64,000 nucleotides of DNA from Burkholderia seminalis DSM 23518 (GTDB lineage Bacteria > Pseudomonadota > Gammaproteobacteria > Burkholderiales > Burkholderiaceae). Location of the stretch: assembly GCF_902832885.1 (NCBI RefSeq), contig NZ_CADFDK010000006.1, positions 372,001-436,000 on the forward strand. The letters run 5' to 3'. The notes under the pieces are model-generated. The model was given only the letters and a program-made list of their open reading frames with translations. It had not been told where the DNA came from and ran no database searches. The translations under genes and the position numbers were made by a program. Positions 27,362-35,311 of the stretch are shown piece by piece (within the stretch, counting starts at the first letter, position 1; each line of letters begins with the position of its first letter).

Positions 27362-28846
27362 CTATGCGGTGCCTCCGACGGTCATTTCATCCACCCTCAC
27401 GGTCGGTTGGCCCACGCCCACCGGGATCGACTGCCCCGCCTTGCTGCACGTCGCCCTGCCGGGATCGCAGGCGAGATCGTTGCCGACCAGGCTGATGTTC
27501 CGGATGGTATCGGGGCCGTGGCCCGCGATCGTCGCGCCCTTGACCGGCGCGGTGATCCTGCCGTTTTCGATCAGGTAGGCCTCGGATGCCTCGAAGACGA
27601 ACTGACCGCTCGTGATGTCGACCTGCCCGCCCTCGAGACCCGACACGTAGATACCGTTGCGTACCGACTCGATGATTTCCTGCGGCTCGTGGTCCCCGTT
27701 CAGCATGAACGTGTTCGTCATGCGCGGCATGGGCGGCGACGCGTAACCCTCGCGGCGGCCGTTTCCGGTCGGCTCCATTCCCATCAACCTCGCGCTCAGC
27801 GCATCCTGCATGTACGCGCGCAGCACGCCGTTCTCGATCAAGGTCGTGCGCCGCGTCGCGCACCCTTCGTCGTCGATATTCAAGGAACCGCGGCCCCCCT
27901 GGAGCGTTCCGTCGTCGACGATGGTCACGTTCCCGGACGCCACCTTTTCGCCGAGGCGTCCCGCGAAGGCGGACGTCCCGCGGCGCACGCCGTCGGCTTC
28001 CAGTCCATGGCCGACCGCTTCGTGCAGCAAGACGCCATTCCAGCCCGGGCCGACCACCACCGTCATTTTTCCGGCCGGCGCCGGCCGCGCCTGCAGCTTC
28101 GTGAGGGCGGCCGTCACACGCTCCCGCACGAAGGTACGAAGTTCGTCGTCATCCCACGTCCGGATGCCATAGCGCCCGCCGATCCCTCCGCTCGCGCTCT
28201 CCACGCGCGCGCCGGACCTGACGCGCACGTTGATCCACAAGGCCAGTTGCGGACGCACGTCGCCGCCACTCAGGCCGTCGCATCGCGCGATCCAGATCGT
28301 TTCATGCACGGCGCTCAGCACGGCATGCACTTCGATCACGCGCGGGTCGGCGGCCCGGGCGATCTCGTCGAGCGTCTTCAGCAGCGCGATCTTGTCCGCT
28401 CCCTCCGTCGTCCGCAACGGATGAGCCGGGTCGTAGAACGATCGTGCCGTTGCAACCGGCCTGCGCTGCATCGCTGCCGAGCCGTCACGCGACATGCCGC
28501 TTCCGGTTTCGCTAAGTCGCGACGCAACATGCCGGAGCGCCATCGCGTCGATGCGTTGCGAACTCGCCAGCGTCGCCTGCTCTCCCTTCAACACGCGCAG
28601 TCCGAAGCCGCTATCGCAACGATACGAACTCGCGCGCACGGCCCCGCCTTCCAGCGACCAGGATTCCGCGGTCGTTTCCTTGAGGAAGACATCCGCAAAG
28701 TCCCATCGCTGGCCGAGGGCGATGCCCATCGCGGAAAAAAGCGCCGTTTCGTCGATGCCATGCCGGTCCAGCAGCGCGTGCCGCGCCAGCGTGCGGATCT
28801 CCTCGCGGGCAGGCCGCAATACCTGCCGCTGCTTCATGTCACTCAT
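27362..28846 (-). CDS. tldD: TldD-family metalloprotease subunit
   Basis: 494 residues, near full TldD length. The zinc motif HEAVGH (HExxxH, residues 275-280) followed by GLEADG is intact, and the C-terminal hallmark with Cys (DPGRATCSKAGQSIPVGVGQPTVRV) is present. TldD with TldE/PmbA forms a heterodimeric protease that degrades unfolded peptides threaded into its cavity and matures microcin B17. The start lies three bases after the stop of tldE, so the pair is translationally coupled. This is probably an extra, operon-specific copy rather than the housekeeping pair, because of its TonB-linked context (inference). Confidence 0.9.
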   Translation of the reverse strand: MSDMKQRQVLRPAREEIRTLARHALLDRHGIDETALFSAMGIALGQRWDFADVFLKETTAESWSLEGGAVRASSYRCDSGFGLRVLKGEQATLASSQRIDAMALRHVASRLSETGSGMSRDGSAAMQRRPVATARSFYDPAHPLRTTEGADKIALLKTLDEIARAADPRVIEVHAVLSAVHETIWIARCDGLSGGDVRPQLALWINVRVRSGARVESASGGIGGRYGIRTWDDDELRTFVRERVTAALTKLQARPAPAGKMTVVVGPGWNGVLLHEAVGHGLEADGVRRGTSAFAGRLGEKVASGNVTIVDDGTLQGGRGSLNIDDEGCATRRTTLIENGVLRAYMQDALSARLMGMEPTGNGRREGYASPPMPRMTNTFMLNGDHEPQEIIESVRNGIYVSGLEGGQVDITSGQFVFEASEAYLIENGRITAPVKGATIAGHGPDTIRNISLVGNDLACDPGRATCSKAGQSIPVGVGQPTVRVDEMTVGGTA

Positions 28847-28849
28847 GTT

Positions 28850-30208
28850 TCAAGCTCCCCCGATCTTCATTGCATCGATCAGCCACGATCCGGAGGTCGC
28901 CCATCCCCTCGTCAACGCGTCGCTGCCGATCGCCTGTAGTCCGCCGAACATCCGGCGGAGATTCGACGCTATCGTGATACCGCTCACCGGGAAGCGGATC
29001 TCGCCGTCTTCCACCCAGAACCCCTTGGCGCCGCGGGAGAAATCGCCGGTCAGGCGGTTCACGCCGCCGCCGACCATCTCCGTGACCAGAAGTCCGCGAT
29101 GCAGCTTCCTCAGCATCGCGGCGAAGTCGTCGCCGGGCTGGGTCCGTGTACTGCGCATGTCGAGGTTGTGAGGCCCGTAGCCGTTGCCGGTGGGCGTCAG
29201 GTTCAAGCGGCGCGCCGCATAAAGTCCGAGAAACAGCCCGCGCAGGCGGCCGTCCTCCACCACCTTGCGGCGCCCGCCCGGAATGCCGTCGCTGTCGAAG
29301 CAGCGGCTGGCCATCCCGCGCCTGACGAATGGATCCTCGTCAAGCTGGACATGCGGCGGAAACAACGGCGCGTCGATGTCATCCTTCAGGAACGATCCGC
29401 TCCGGTACAGCGCATCCCCCGATGCCGAGGACACCAGTTCGGCCAGCAGCCCCAGCGACGCCGACGGCTCGAACAAAACCGGGCATTGCTGCGTGGGGAC
29501 TTGCGTCGCGCCGAGCGCGTCGATGGCTCGCCTGGCGGCCAGCGCCCCGACCTCCTCCGGTTTCGCGAGATCGTCGAATGCGCGACTTGCATGGCCCCAG
29601 AAACCGATCTGCTTCTCGCCGGTGCCGAACGCGACGGGCGCACATGCGATCGAATGGACGGACCACGGCGCCGTCGCATGGAACCCCGCCGACGTGGCCA
29701 GCAACGACGTGCCCGACATCGTTCTCACCGTCACGCCCTTCGACGCCTTGATCGACGGGTCATGTGCGAACGCCGCATCCTCGGCGCGTTGCGCATGGGC
29801 ACCGATATCGTCGAGCGACCAATCCAGCGGGTGATGGAGATCGAGATCGGGAAAGTCCCTGGCCAACTGGCTCGAATCGGCGAATCCGGCCGCGGGATCG
29901 GGCTCGGTTGCGGCGGTACTCTCGATCGCCGCGCGAACGATCTTTTTCAGCCCGTCGTCCGACAGGTCCGACGATTTCGCGAAAGCGCGTTTTCCGTCGC
30001 GCAATACCGTCACCGTCATCTCCAGGGTGCCGCAAAAACTGCGTTCCGTCTGTACCCGGTTCGTCACGGTCACGGCGCTCGATTCGGCGGCCTCGATCTC
30101 CACGCGCGTCCCCTCGGCACCCGCCTGCCGCGCGAACGCGATCACACGCTCCGCCGAACTCGCCAGTTCAGCGGCAACGGTTTGCAACTGCGTACTGCTC
30201 GATTGCAT
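28850..30208 (-). CDS. pmbA: TldE/PmbA-family protease partner
   Basis: 452 residues, typical of PmbA/TldE, the non-catalytic partner of TldD; it lacks HExxxH as expected. Recognisable features are the N-terminal helical region (ASSAERVIAFARQAG), the central GSFLKDDIDAPLFPPHVQLDEDPF part and the C-terminal FSRGAKGFWVEDGEIRFPV / TIASNLRRMF motifs conserved in the family. It is 42 bases after the thioredoxin-fusion gene and directly precedes tldD. Confidence 0.9.
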   Translation of the reverse strand: MQSSSTQLQTVAAELASSAERVIAFARQAGAEGTRVEIEAAESSAVTVTNRVQTERSFCGTLEMTVTVLRDGKRAFAKSSDLSDDGLKKIVRAAIESTAATEPDPAAGFADSSQLARDFPDLDLHHPLDWSLDDIGAHAQRAEDAAFAHDPSIKASKGVTVRTMSGTSLLATSAGFHATAPWSVHSIACAPVAFGTGEKQIGFWGHASRAFDDLAKPEEVGALAARRAIDALGATQVPTQQCPVLFEPSASLGLLAELVSSASGDALYRSGSFLKDDIDAPLFPPHVQLDEDPFVRRGMASRCFDSDGIPGGRRKVVEDGRLRGLFLGLYAARRLNLTPTGNGYGPHNLDMRSTRTQPGDDFAAMLRKLHRGLLVTEMVGGGVNRLTGDFSRGAKGFWVEDGEIRFPVSGITIASNLRRMFGGLQAIGSDALTRGWATSGSWLIDAMKIGGA

Positions 30209-30250
30209 CAGCCTGCTCCTCCGCCATGCGGCATCGTGTCGTCGAATGCG

Positions 30251-31474
30251 TCAGGCGGTCTGCCCGGTGAGCGCGATCAGCATGTCGCCGATCGCGCTGC
30301 CCCGCTCGGCCGCGGCAAGATGGCCGTCCTCGTAATAGGACAGGAAACGCCCCACGAGTTGAGGATCGACCTCCGCCGCCCGCTCCATCAGCGCGCTGCC
30401 CCGCGGCGGCTCGACACCGGCGTCGATTGCCTGCTTGAAGACACCTTCCGCCAATTGATTCAAGCGCGCATCGTCCTGCGCGCCCCAGTTGCATTTGACC
30501 TGAAGCCATTTCCGCACGGAGCTGCAAAGTGAAAAGACGAATTCCTTCAAGACGTCCGGATTCCGGGCCAACGACGACGAAGCGGCCTCCAGCACCTCGG
30601 CGGCCACGGCAGCACTCCCGTCGCCGAGTTCGGCCGCCGCCGCCCTGGATGCCTGTCGGACGTCCGCCCAGTTCGCGTCCGCCACAGGAGCGCCGTCCGT
30701 TTCCGCCGCGTGCAGCGAAACCAGCTCGTCACGAATCGCCAGCAACCTCGATTCTCCCTCCAGCGTGTCCGAGACGATCCGGCTCGACAGGATCGACACC
30801 AGCAGCCGGCCGGGCAGCGTCGAGAGATTCGCGCCGACCGGCACCCTTTCCAGCCAGTCCGCCACGAACAGCGCCGCCTTGAAATGGGTGCCTCGATAGC
30901 TCGACAGGACCGTCACTGCCTCGACCACATCGGTCGGCATGCCCAACACGGATGCGCACTCGTCCGGATCATGCGAGTCGGCGACGAATTCCAGTGCGCC
31001 GCTGATCTTGTCCGGCCACATGGGGGTGTCCAGAGCGGCTTGCTTGTGATCCAGATAATCGCGCAACCGTGCGATGCGCGCCGCTTTCACCTGCGGATCA
31101 CCGCCGAACGCGCGAAGCGTCACTTCGGGCCTGGCCAGCTGCGTGACGGTTCCCAGGTGCGCATCGAGATAACTCGCCAGTTGCGTGGCCGACCGGGGGC
31201 CCACGATGCGGCCCGCCTCGTGGCCGCCGTTCATGAGCACCAGGGCGGGAATGCCACGCACACCGAAACGCTCGCGCAAGGACGGATGCTCGTCGACGTT
31301 GACCTTGACGATGTCGACCTTGCCGTCGAAGTTCCGCGCCACCTTCTCGAGCGTCGGCGCCAGCGCCTTGCACGGCCCGCACCATTCGGCCCAGAAGTCG
31401 ACCAGCACCGGACGGCTGTTCATCATCACGTCGGCCTCGAAGCTCGCGGCGGTCACACTTTTCAAATCGCTCAT
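30251..31474 (-). CDS. Thioredoxin domain fused to an unrecognised helical domain
   Basis: 407 residues. Residues 1-110 are a complete thioredoxin fold with active site WCGPC (31-35), DFWAEWCGPCKALAP and the cis-Pro region RGIPALVLMNGG. About 290 residues follow that are rich in helix and not recognised. E. coli CnoX/YbbN also joins a thioredoxin to a helical domain, but it is shorter and its TPR repeats are not evident here. No signal peptide, so it is cytosolic. The position between the ABC transporter and tldE suggests reduction or chaperoning of an imported client before proteolysis (inference). Confidence 0.8.
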   Translation of the reverse strand: MSDLKSVTAASFEADVMMNSRPVLVDFWAEWCGPCKALAPTLEKVARNFDGKVDIVKVNVDEHPSLRERFGVRGIPALVLMNGGHEAGRIVGPRSATQLASYLDAHLGTVTQLARPEVTLRAFGGDPQVKAARIARLRDYLDHKQAALDTPMWPDKISGALEFVADSHDPDECASVLGMPTDVVEAVTVLSSYRGTHFKAALFVADWLERVPVGANLSTLPGRLLVSILSSRIVSDTLEGESRLLAIRDELVSLHAAETDGAPVADANWADVRQASRAAAAELGDGSAAVAAEVLEAASSSLARNPDVLKEFVFSLCSSVRKWLQVKCNWGAQDDARLNQLAEGVFKQAIDAGVEPPRGSALMERAAEVDPQLVGRFLSYYEDGHLAAAERGSAIGDMLIALTGQTA

Positions 31475-31553
31475 TTCACGTTCCTGTCCATCAGTTCGGT
31501 TTTGTCGGAGCTTGCCCCCGGTGAGGTGCAAGCGTCCTGACGGGATCACGGTG

Positions 31554-33335
31554 TCATGCCGGGCAGGCAGACGAAGCCGGGCCGGTCAGGCCGGCCGCGA
31601 CCGCGGATGCCCGTTCCGGCGAAAAGTCGAGGGTCTGCTGATGAAAGGCCAGCAACGCCTGTCGATGCGCGACGCTGAGGATCGTGGCCTGAGGTAGCCG
31701 GTCGATCAGCAGTTGGTAGAGCGTTCGCTCGCTCTCGGTGTCGAGCGCCGACGTGCATTCATCGAGAAATATCGTGGTCGGGCGGGCCAGCAACACGCGT
31801 GCGAACGCCACCCGCTGCTGCTCTCCGCCGGAAAGCCGGTCGCTCCAGCGATCGGCGTCCAGCATCGATGCAACGTGCGCATCGAGGCCGCATGCGCGCA
31901 GGACGTCCGCGCATTGGCCGTCGGTGTACGTCGATTCCTCGTGCGGATACGCGATCGCCGCCTTCAACGTGCCGACGGGAATGTAGCTGCGCTGCGGAAC
32001 GAACATCGTTCCTTCGGCACCGCAGGTGACGATTCCCTCGCCGTAGGGCCAGAGGCCCGCGAGCGCTCTGAGCAGCGTGCTTTTCCCGCTTCCGGAGCGC
32101 CCGCGGATCAGACAGCGCGAACCGGGTGCGAGCGAGAAGTCGGGCACGCGGGCAATCTCCGCGCCGGCTGCGTCGCGCAGAACCAACCCGTGGGCGCCTA
32201 CGGCTCCGCGCTCGCCGGCGGTCAACACGACGTTTCCCCGCGAATCCAGCGCGTTCACGTAGAGAAATTCCCGAAGCCGGTTCGCTTCGGCGCGCCACGC
32301 GGTGAATCCCAGATAGGCCTGCGGAAAGAACGCCAGGGAACTGGACACGGAACTGAATGCTGCGTTCGATTGCATCAGCCCACCCAGCGTCAGCCCCCCC
32401 GTTATCAGTTGCGGCAATACCAGCAACGTGGGCACCACGGGCACCACCGAGCTGAATTGCCCGACGATGTTGGTAAACAGCGAGACCCGCGTGTTGACCC
32501 AAAGCAGCGCATAAAGATTCGAAACGACCTGGCGAAAAGCCCCGTTCAATCGCTTGCCTTCCGCGCCGCTTCCATCGAAGAAGGCGATCTGCTCGGCGAA
32601 TTCGCGCACCCGCACCGTCAGCACGCGGAAGTCGCCCTCCACGCGGTTCTGCTTGGCATTGAGGGTGATCAAGCGTCGGCCGAGCAGGTGCGTGGCCCAG
32701 AAAAACAGGCCTTGATAGAGAAAGACGGCATAGACCAGGTATCCGTGGATGCTGTACGTGTGTCCACCGATATCGAGATCCAGGGAATGGCCGATCGACC
32801 ACAGGATCACGCTGAAGCTCACGATGCTCACCGGCACCTGAAGCACGCCCATCGACAGCTGCAAGGTGTCCTTGACGAACTGCTTCGCATCCTCCGCGAT
32901 ACGCTGATCGATGTTCTCGAGCGCGCGGTCGCGCTCGATGCGGTAGTAGGTATGGCGGGCCAGCCACTGATCGGCCAGCCAGGTCGTCAGCCATCGCCGC
33001 CAGCGAATCTCGACGATCGATTGCATCACCACCGTGGACACCGTCAGCGCGGCGGCGGCCATGGACACCAGCAGGAACTGCAACAGCAGGTTCGGCAGCG
33101 CCTGAAACCTCCCGGATCCCACGGCGTCGTAGAACGTGCCGGTCCATCGGTTGAGCCACACGGCGATATAGGTGTGGCTCCAGCCCGCCCCAAGCACGTA
33201 GGCGAGCATCAATGCCGACAGCATGCCCTCCCTGGTGGTCCAGTACGGCGTGATCAACTTCCAGACGGAAGGAAAGTGACGTCTGGCATCCCGATCCTCT
33301 GCGCGATCCGTCGGGAATGCCCGATTCCTGATCAT
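31554..33335 (-). CDS. ABC transporter with fused membrane and ATPase domains (SbmA/BacA-YddA-like)
   Basis: 593 residues. Six membrane segments lie in the first 350 residues, with the ABC_membrane_2/SbmA-like pattern (WRRWLTTWLADQWLARHTYYRIE, then NIDQRIAEDAKQF). The ATPase domain has Walker A GRSGSGKST, signature LSGGEQQR and Walker B TIFLDECTSALD. Related proteins (SbmA/BacA without ATPase, mycobacterial Rv1819c with it) import peptides, bleomycin or B12. Its start overlaps the exbD stop by four bases, so it is coupled to the ExbBD-TonB genes. It is the likely inner-membrane step for whatever the receptor imports, but export is not excluded. Confidence 0.87.
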   Translation of the reverse strand: MIRNRAFPTDRAEDRDARRHFPSVWKLITPYWTTREGMLSALMLAYVLGAGWSHTYIAVWLNRWTGTFYDAVGSGRFQALPNLLLQFLLVSMAAAALTVSTVVMQSIVEIRWRRWLTTWLADQWLARHTYYRIERDRALENIDQRIAEDAKQFVKDTLQLSMGVLQVPVSIVSFSVILWSIGHSLDLDIGGHTYSIHGYLVYAVFLYQGLFFWATHLLGRRLITLNAKQNRVEGDFRVLTVRVREFAEQIAFFDGSGAEGKRLNGAFRQVVSNLYALLWVNTRVSLFTNIVGQFSSVVPVVPTLLVLPQLITGGLTLGGLMQSNAAFSSVSSSLAFFPQAYLGFTAWRAEANRLREFLYVNALDSRGNVVLTAGERGAVGAHGLVLRDAAGAEIARVPDFSLAPGSRCLIRGRSGSGKSTLLRALAGLWPYGEGIVTCGAEGTMFVPQRSYIPVGTLKAAIAYPHEESTYTDGQCADVLRACGLDAHVASMLDADRWSDRLSGGEQQRVAFARVLLARPTTIFLDECTSALDTESERTLYQLLIDRLPQATILSVAHRQALLAFHQQTLDFSPERASAVAAGLTGPASSACPA

Positions 33336-33754
33336 TGCTGTCCCTTGTCCGGTTGCATGACGAAATTGATCTTGTTCAGCCCGCCGCCCTGCAACGCCGC
33401 GAGTATCGTGGCGACCTTCCCGTATTCGACGTGCTCGTCGGCATTGATGTTGACGGCCGGTGGATCGCCCTGCTTCGACGCCGCCTCGACACGCAGCTTC
33501 AGCGCCGCATCGTCGACTACATCCTTGTTCCACAGCACGGTCTTGTCAGCCGTGATCGACAGGTCGATGTCCTGCGTTTTCGACTGGGCGGGTTGGGCCG
33601 CGGCCTTGGGCAGATCGACCTTCACCGCCTTGTTGATGACCGGCAGCGTCACGATGAAAATGATCAGCAGAACCAACATGACGTCGATCAATGGCGTCAT
33701 GTTGATGTCGTTCATCACGCCTTCGTCGTTGTTGCCATCCATGAGAATCGACAC
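33332..33754 (-). CDS. exbD: ExbD biopolymer transport protein
   Basis: 140 residues, single N-terminal membrane helix (MTPLIDVMLVLLIIFIVTLPV, with the essential Asp of the ExbD/TolR family) and a periplasmic domain ending in NADEHVEYGKVATILAALQGGGLNKINFV. It works with ExbB to convert proton flow into TonB movement. It lies 13 bases after exbB. Confidence 0.93.
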   Translation of the reverse strand: MSILMDGNNDEGVMNDINMTPLIDVMLVLLIIFIVTLPVINKAVKVDLPKAAAQPAQSKTQDIDLSITADKTVLWNKDVVDDAALKLRVEAASKQGDPPAVNINADEHVEYGKVATILAALQGGGLNKINFVMQPDKGQQ

Positions 33755-33767
33755 GATAGGCTCCCGG

Positions 33768-34502
33768 TCAGGCGGCGGCGTTGACGCGCTTGCTCGTCGC
33801 CGGCGCCGCGGGCACCGGGCGAACGTCGCAGCGGGCCTTGGCGCCCGTCACGAAGTACACGTGCAACTCGTGCACGAACCGGTTCAGCCGATGGCTCACC
33901 CGCTTGTTGCCTCGATTGACGTAGTTGAATCCGAGCACGGCGGGGATCGCCACGAACAGGCCGATCGCCGTCATGATCAGCGACTCGCCGACCGGGCCCG
34001 CGACATGATCGAGGCTGGCCTGTCCCGACACGCCGATGGCCATCAGTGCGTGATAGATGCCCCACACGGTCCCGAACAGGCCGACGAACGGCGCGGTACT
34101 GCCGATCGACCCGAGAATGGCCAGGCCGTTCTGCAGGCGGGCAACCTCGTCGTCGAACGCGTTGCGCAGGCCGCGCGCCACCCATTCGCTGCTGCTGAGG
34201 CTGCCTTGCAGCGACGCGTCGCCGCCGGCCTGCTGGTCGTTCGCCTCGCGGCCGGCAAGGGCCACGGCACGATACGGATTGTCGGTGCCGTCGCCCAGCG
34301 CCTCGATGCCGTCATCGAGCGACGGCGTGGACCAGAAGCGCGTCTGCGCACGCTTGCCCATGACCTCGAGACGTCGATTCGCCAGGCCCTTGGTCACGAT
34401 GACGAACCACGACACGATCGACATGCCGAGAAGAAAGACGAAGATGAACCGGGTGATGAAGTCGCCCTGCTGCCAGACGTTGGCGATGCCGTACTGTTCC
34501 AT
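33768..34502 (-). CDS. exbB: ExbB biopolymer transport protein
   Basis: 244 residues, MotA/TolQ/ExbB family with three membrane helices (about 15-38, 120-145, 165-190). The motif FVGLFGTVWGIYHALMAIG and the following IMTAIGLFVAIPAVLGFNYVN are standard ExbB proton-channel regions. The ATG at 34502 is preferred because GGAG lies seven bases upstream; an upstream in-frame ATG at 34532 overlaps the tonB stop. Confidence 0.93.
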   Translation of the reverse strand: MEQYGIANVWQQGDFITRFIFVFLLGMSIVSWFVIVTKGLANRRLEVMGKRAQTRFWSTPSLDDGIEALGDGTDNPYRAVALAGREANDQQAGGDASLQGSLSSSEWVARGLRNAFDDEVARLQNGLAILGSIGSTAPFVGLFGTVWGIYHALMAIGVSGQASLDHVAGPVGESLIMTAIGLFVAIPAVLGFNYVNRGNKRVSHRLNRFVHELHVYFVTGAKARCDVRPVPAAPATSKRVNAAA

Positions 34503-34524
34503 TTTTTGCTCCGTAGATTCCAGG

Positions 34525-35280
34525 TCAATCATTCAGGTTGAAGGCGATCGGCTGCTCGGCCTCTACGGCACGGGCAATACCGGCGGTCGTGTAGGGCTGG
34601 CAATGGCCGGCTTCGATCGCCGCCAGCGCGGCCGCATCCAGCAGCGGGTAGCCGCTGCTTTGCGCAACCCGCGCCGTCTTCACCACACCGTCCACGCCGA
34701 TGTTCAGCCTCACCACCACCGTGCCTTGCTGCTCCAGCCGCCGGGCCTTCGGCGGATAGTCCGGCCGCGGGATACGGCAACCGAGCTGCTTGAGCTCCGC
34801 GCTGCTGATCTGCTTCGGGCTATCGAGCAGTTGGGGGCCCGGCGCGGGTGCGGGCGGTGTCGCTGCGGAGGGCGCGACCGCGCTGGGCACCGGTACCGGC
34901 GGCGCCGGCGGCGCCGGCTCGACCGGTTTGACGGGCTCGGTCTTGGCTGGCGCGACGGTCCGGGCAGCAGGAGCCTCCGAGGAAAGCAAGGGTGCCGTCT
35001 TCCGCACCACGGTCTTTTCGACGGGCTTGGGTTCCGGCTTCCGCTGAGGCTCCTGCTTGGGCTTCGGTTCCGGCCGCGCGACGGGCTCGGGTGTCGGCGC
35101 GGCAACGAGCCTGACCTGAACCGACGCACCGGAGGCCCGGTCGGCCTCCAGCCTGATCAGGTCCACGCTGCGATGAACGATCAGATACAGCCCCAGTGCG
35201 TGCGCCAGCACGACCGCGCCCCCGATCGCCGCGCGCCGCCATCGCGCCCGCGAATGAGTGATGCGCTCAGGATTCGACAT
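34525..35280 (-). CDS. tonB: TonB energy transducer
   Basis: About 251 residues. One N-terminal membrane anchor (about 15-37, with a His near HALGLYLIVHR), a long Pro/Glu/Lys-rich periplasm-spanning region (PEPKPKQEPQRKPEPKP), and a C-terminal TonB domain (PRPDYPPKARRLEQQGTVVV onward, ending in YPLLDAAALAAIEAGHC). The ATG at 35280 has a GGAG site; an in-frame ATG at 35322 overlapping the receptor gene is possible. It is dedicated to the receptor 31 bases upstream by gene order. Confidence 0.92.
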   Translation of the reverse strand: MSNPERITHSRARWRRAAIGGAVVLAHALGLYLIVHRSVDLIRLEADRASGASVQVRLVAAPTPEPVARPEPKPKQEPQRKPEPKPVEKTVVRKTAPLLSSEAPAARTVAPAKTEPVKPVEPAPPAPPVPVPSAVAPSAATPPAPAPGPQLLDSPKQISSAELKQLGCRIPRPDYPPKARRLEQQGTVVVRLNIGVDGVVKTARVAQSSGYPLLDAAALAAIEAGHCQPYTTAGIARAVEAEQPIAFNLND

Positions 35281-35311
35281 GCCGCCGCTCCACGGCCGAG
35301 TCTCGAGGGTG

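Noticed and set aside
31713-34541. A 942-codon open frame antisense to the ABC transporter, exbD and exbB genes
   Set aside because: It is Arg/His/Gln-rich with no family pattern, and mirrors genes with clear domains. In high-GC DNA the complementary frame of real genes often stays open.
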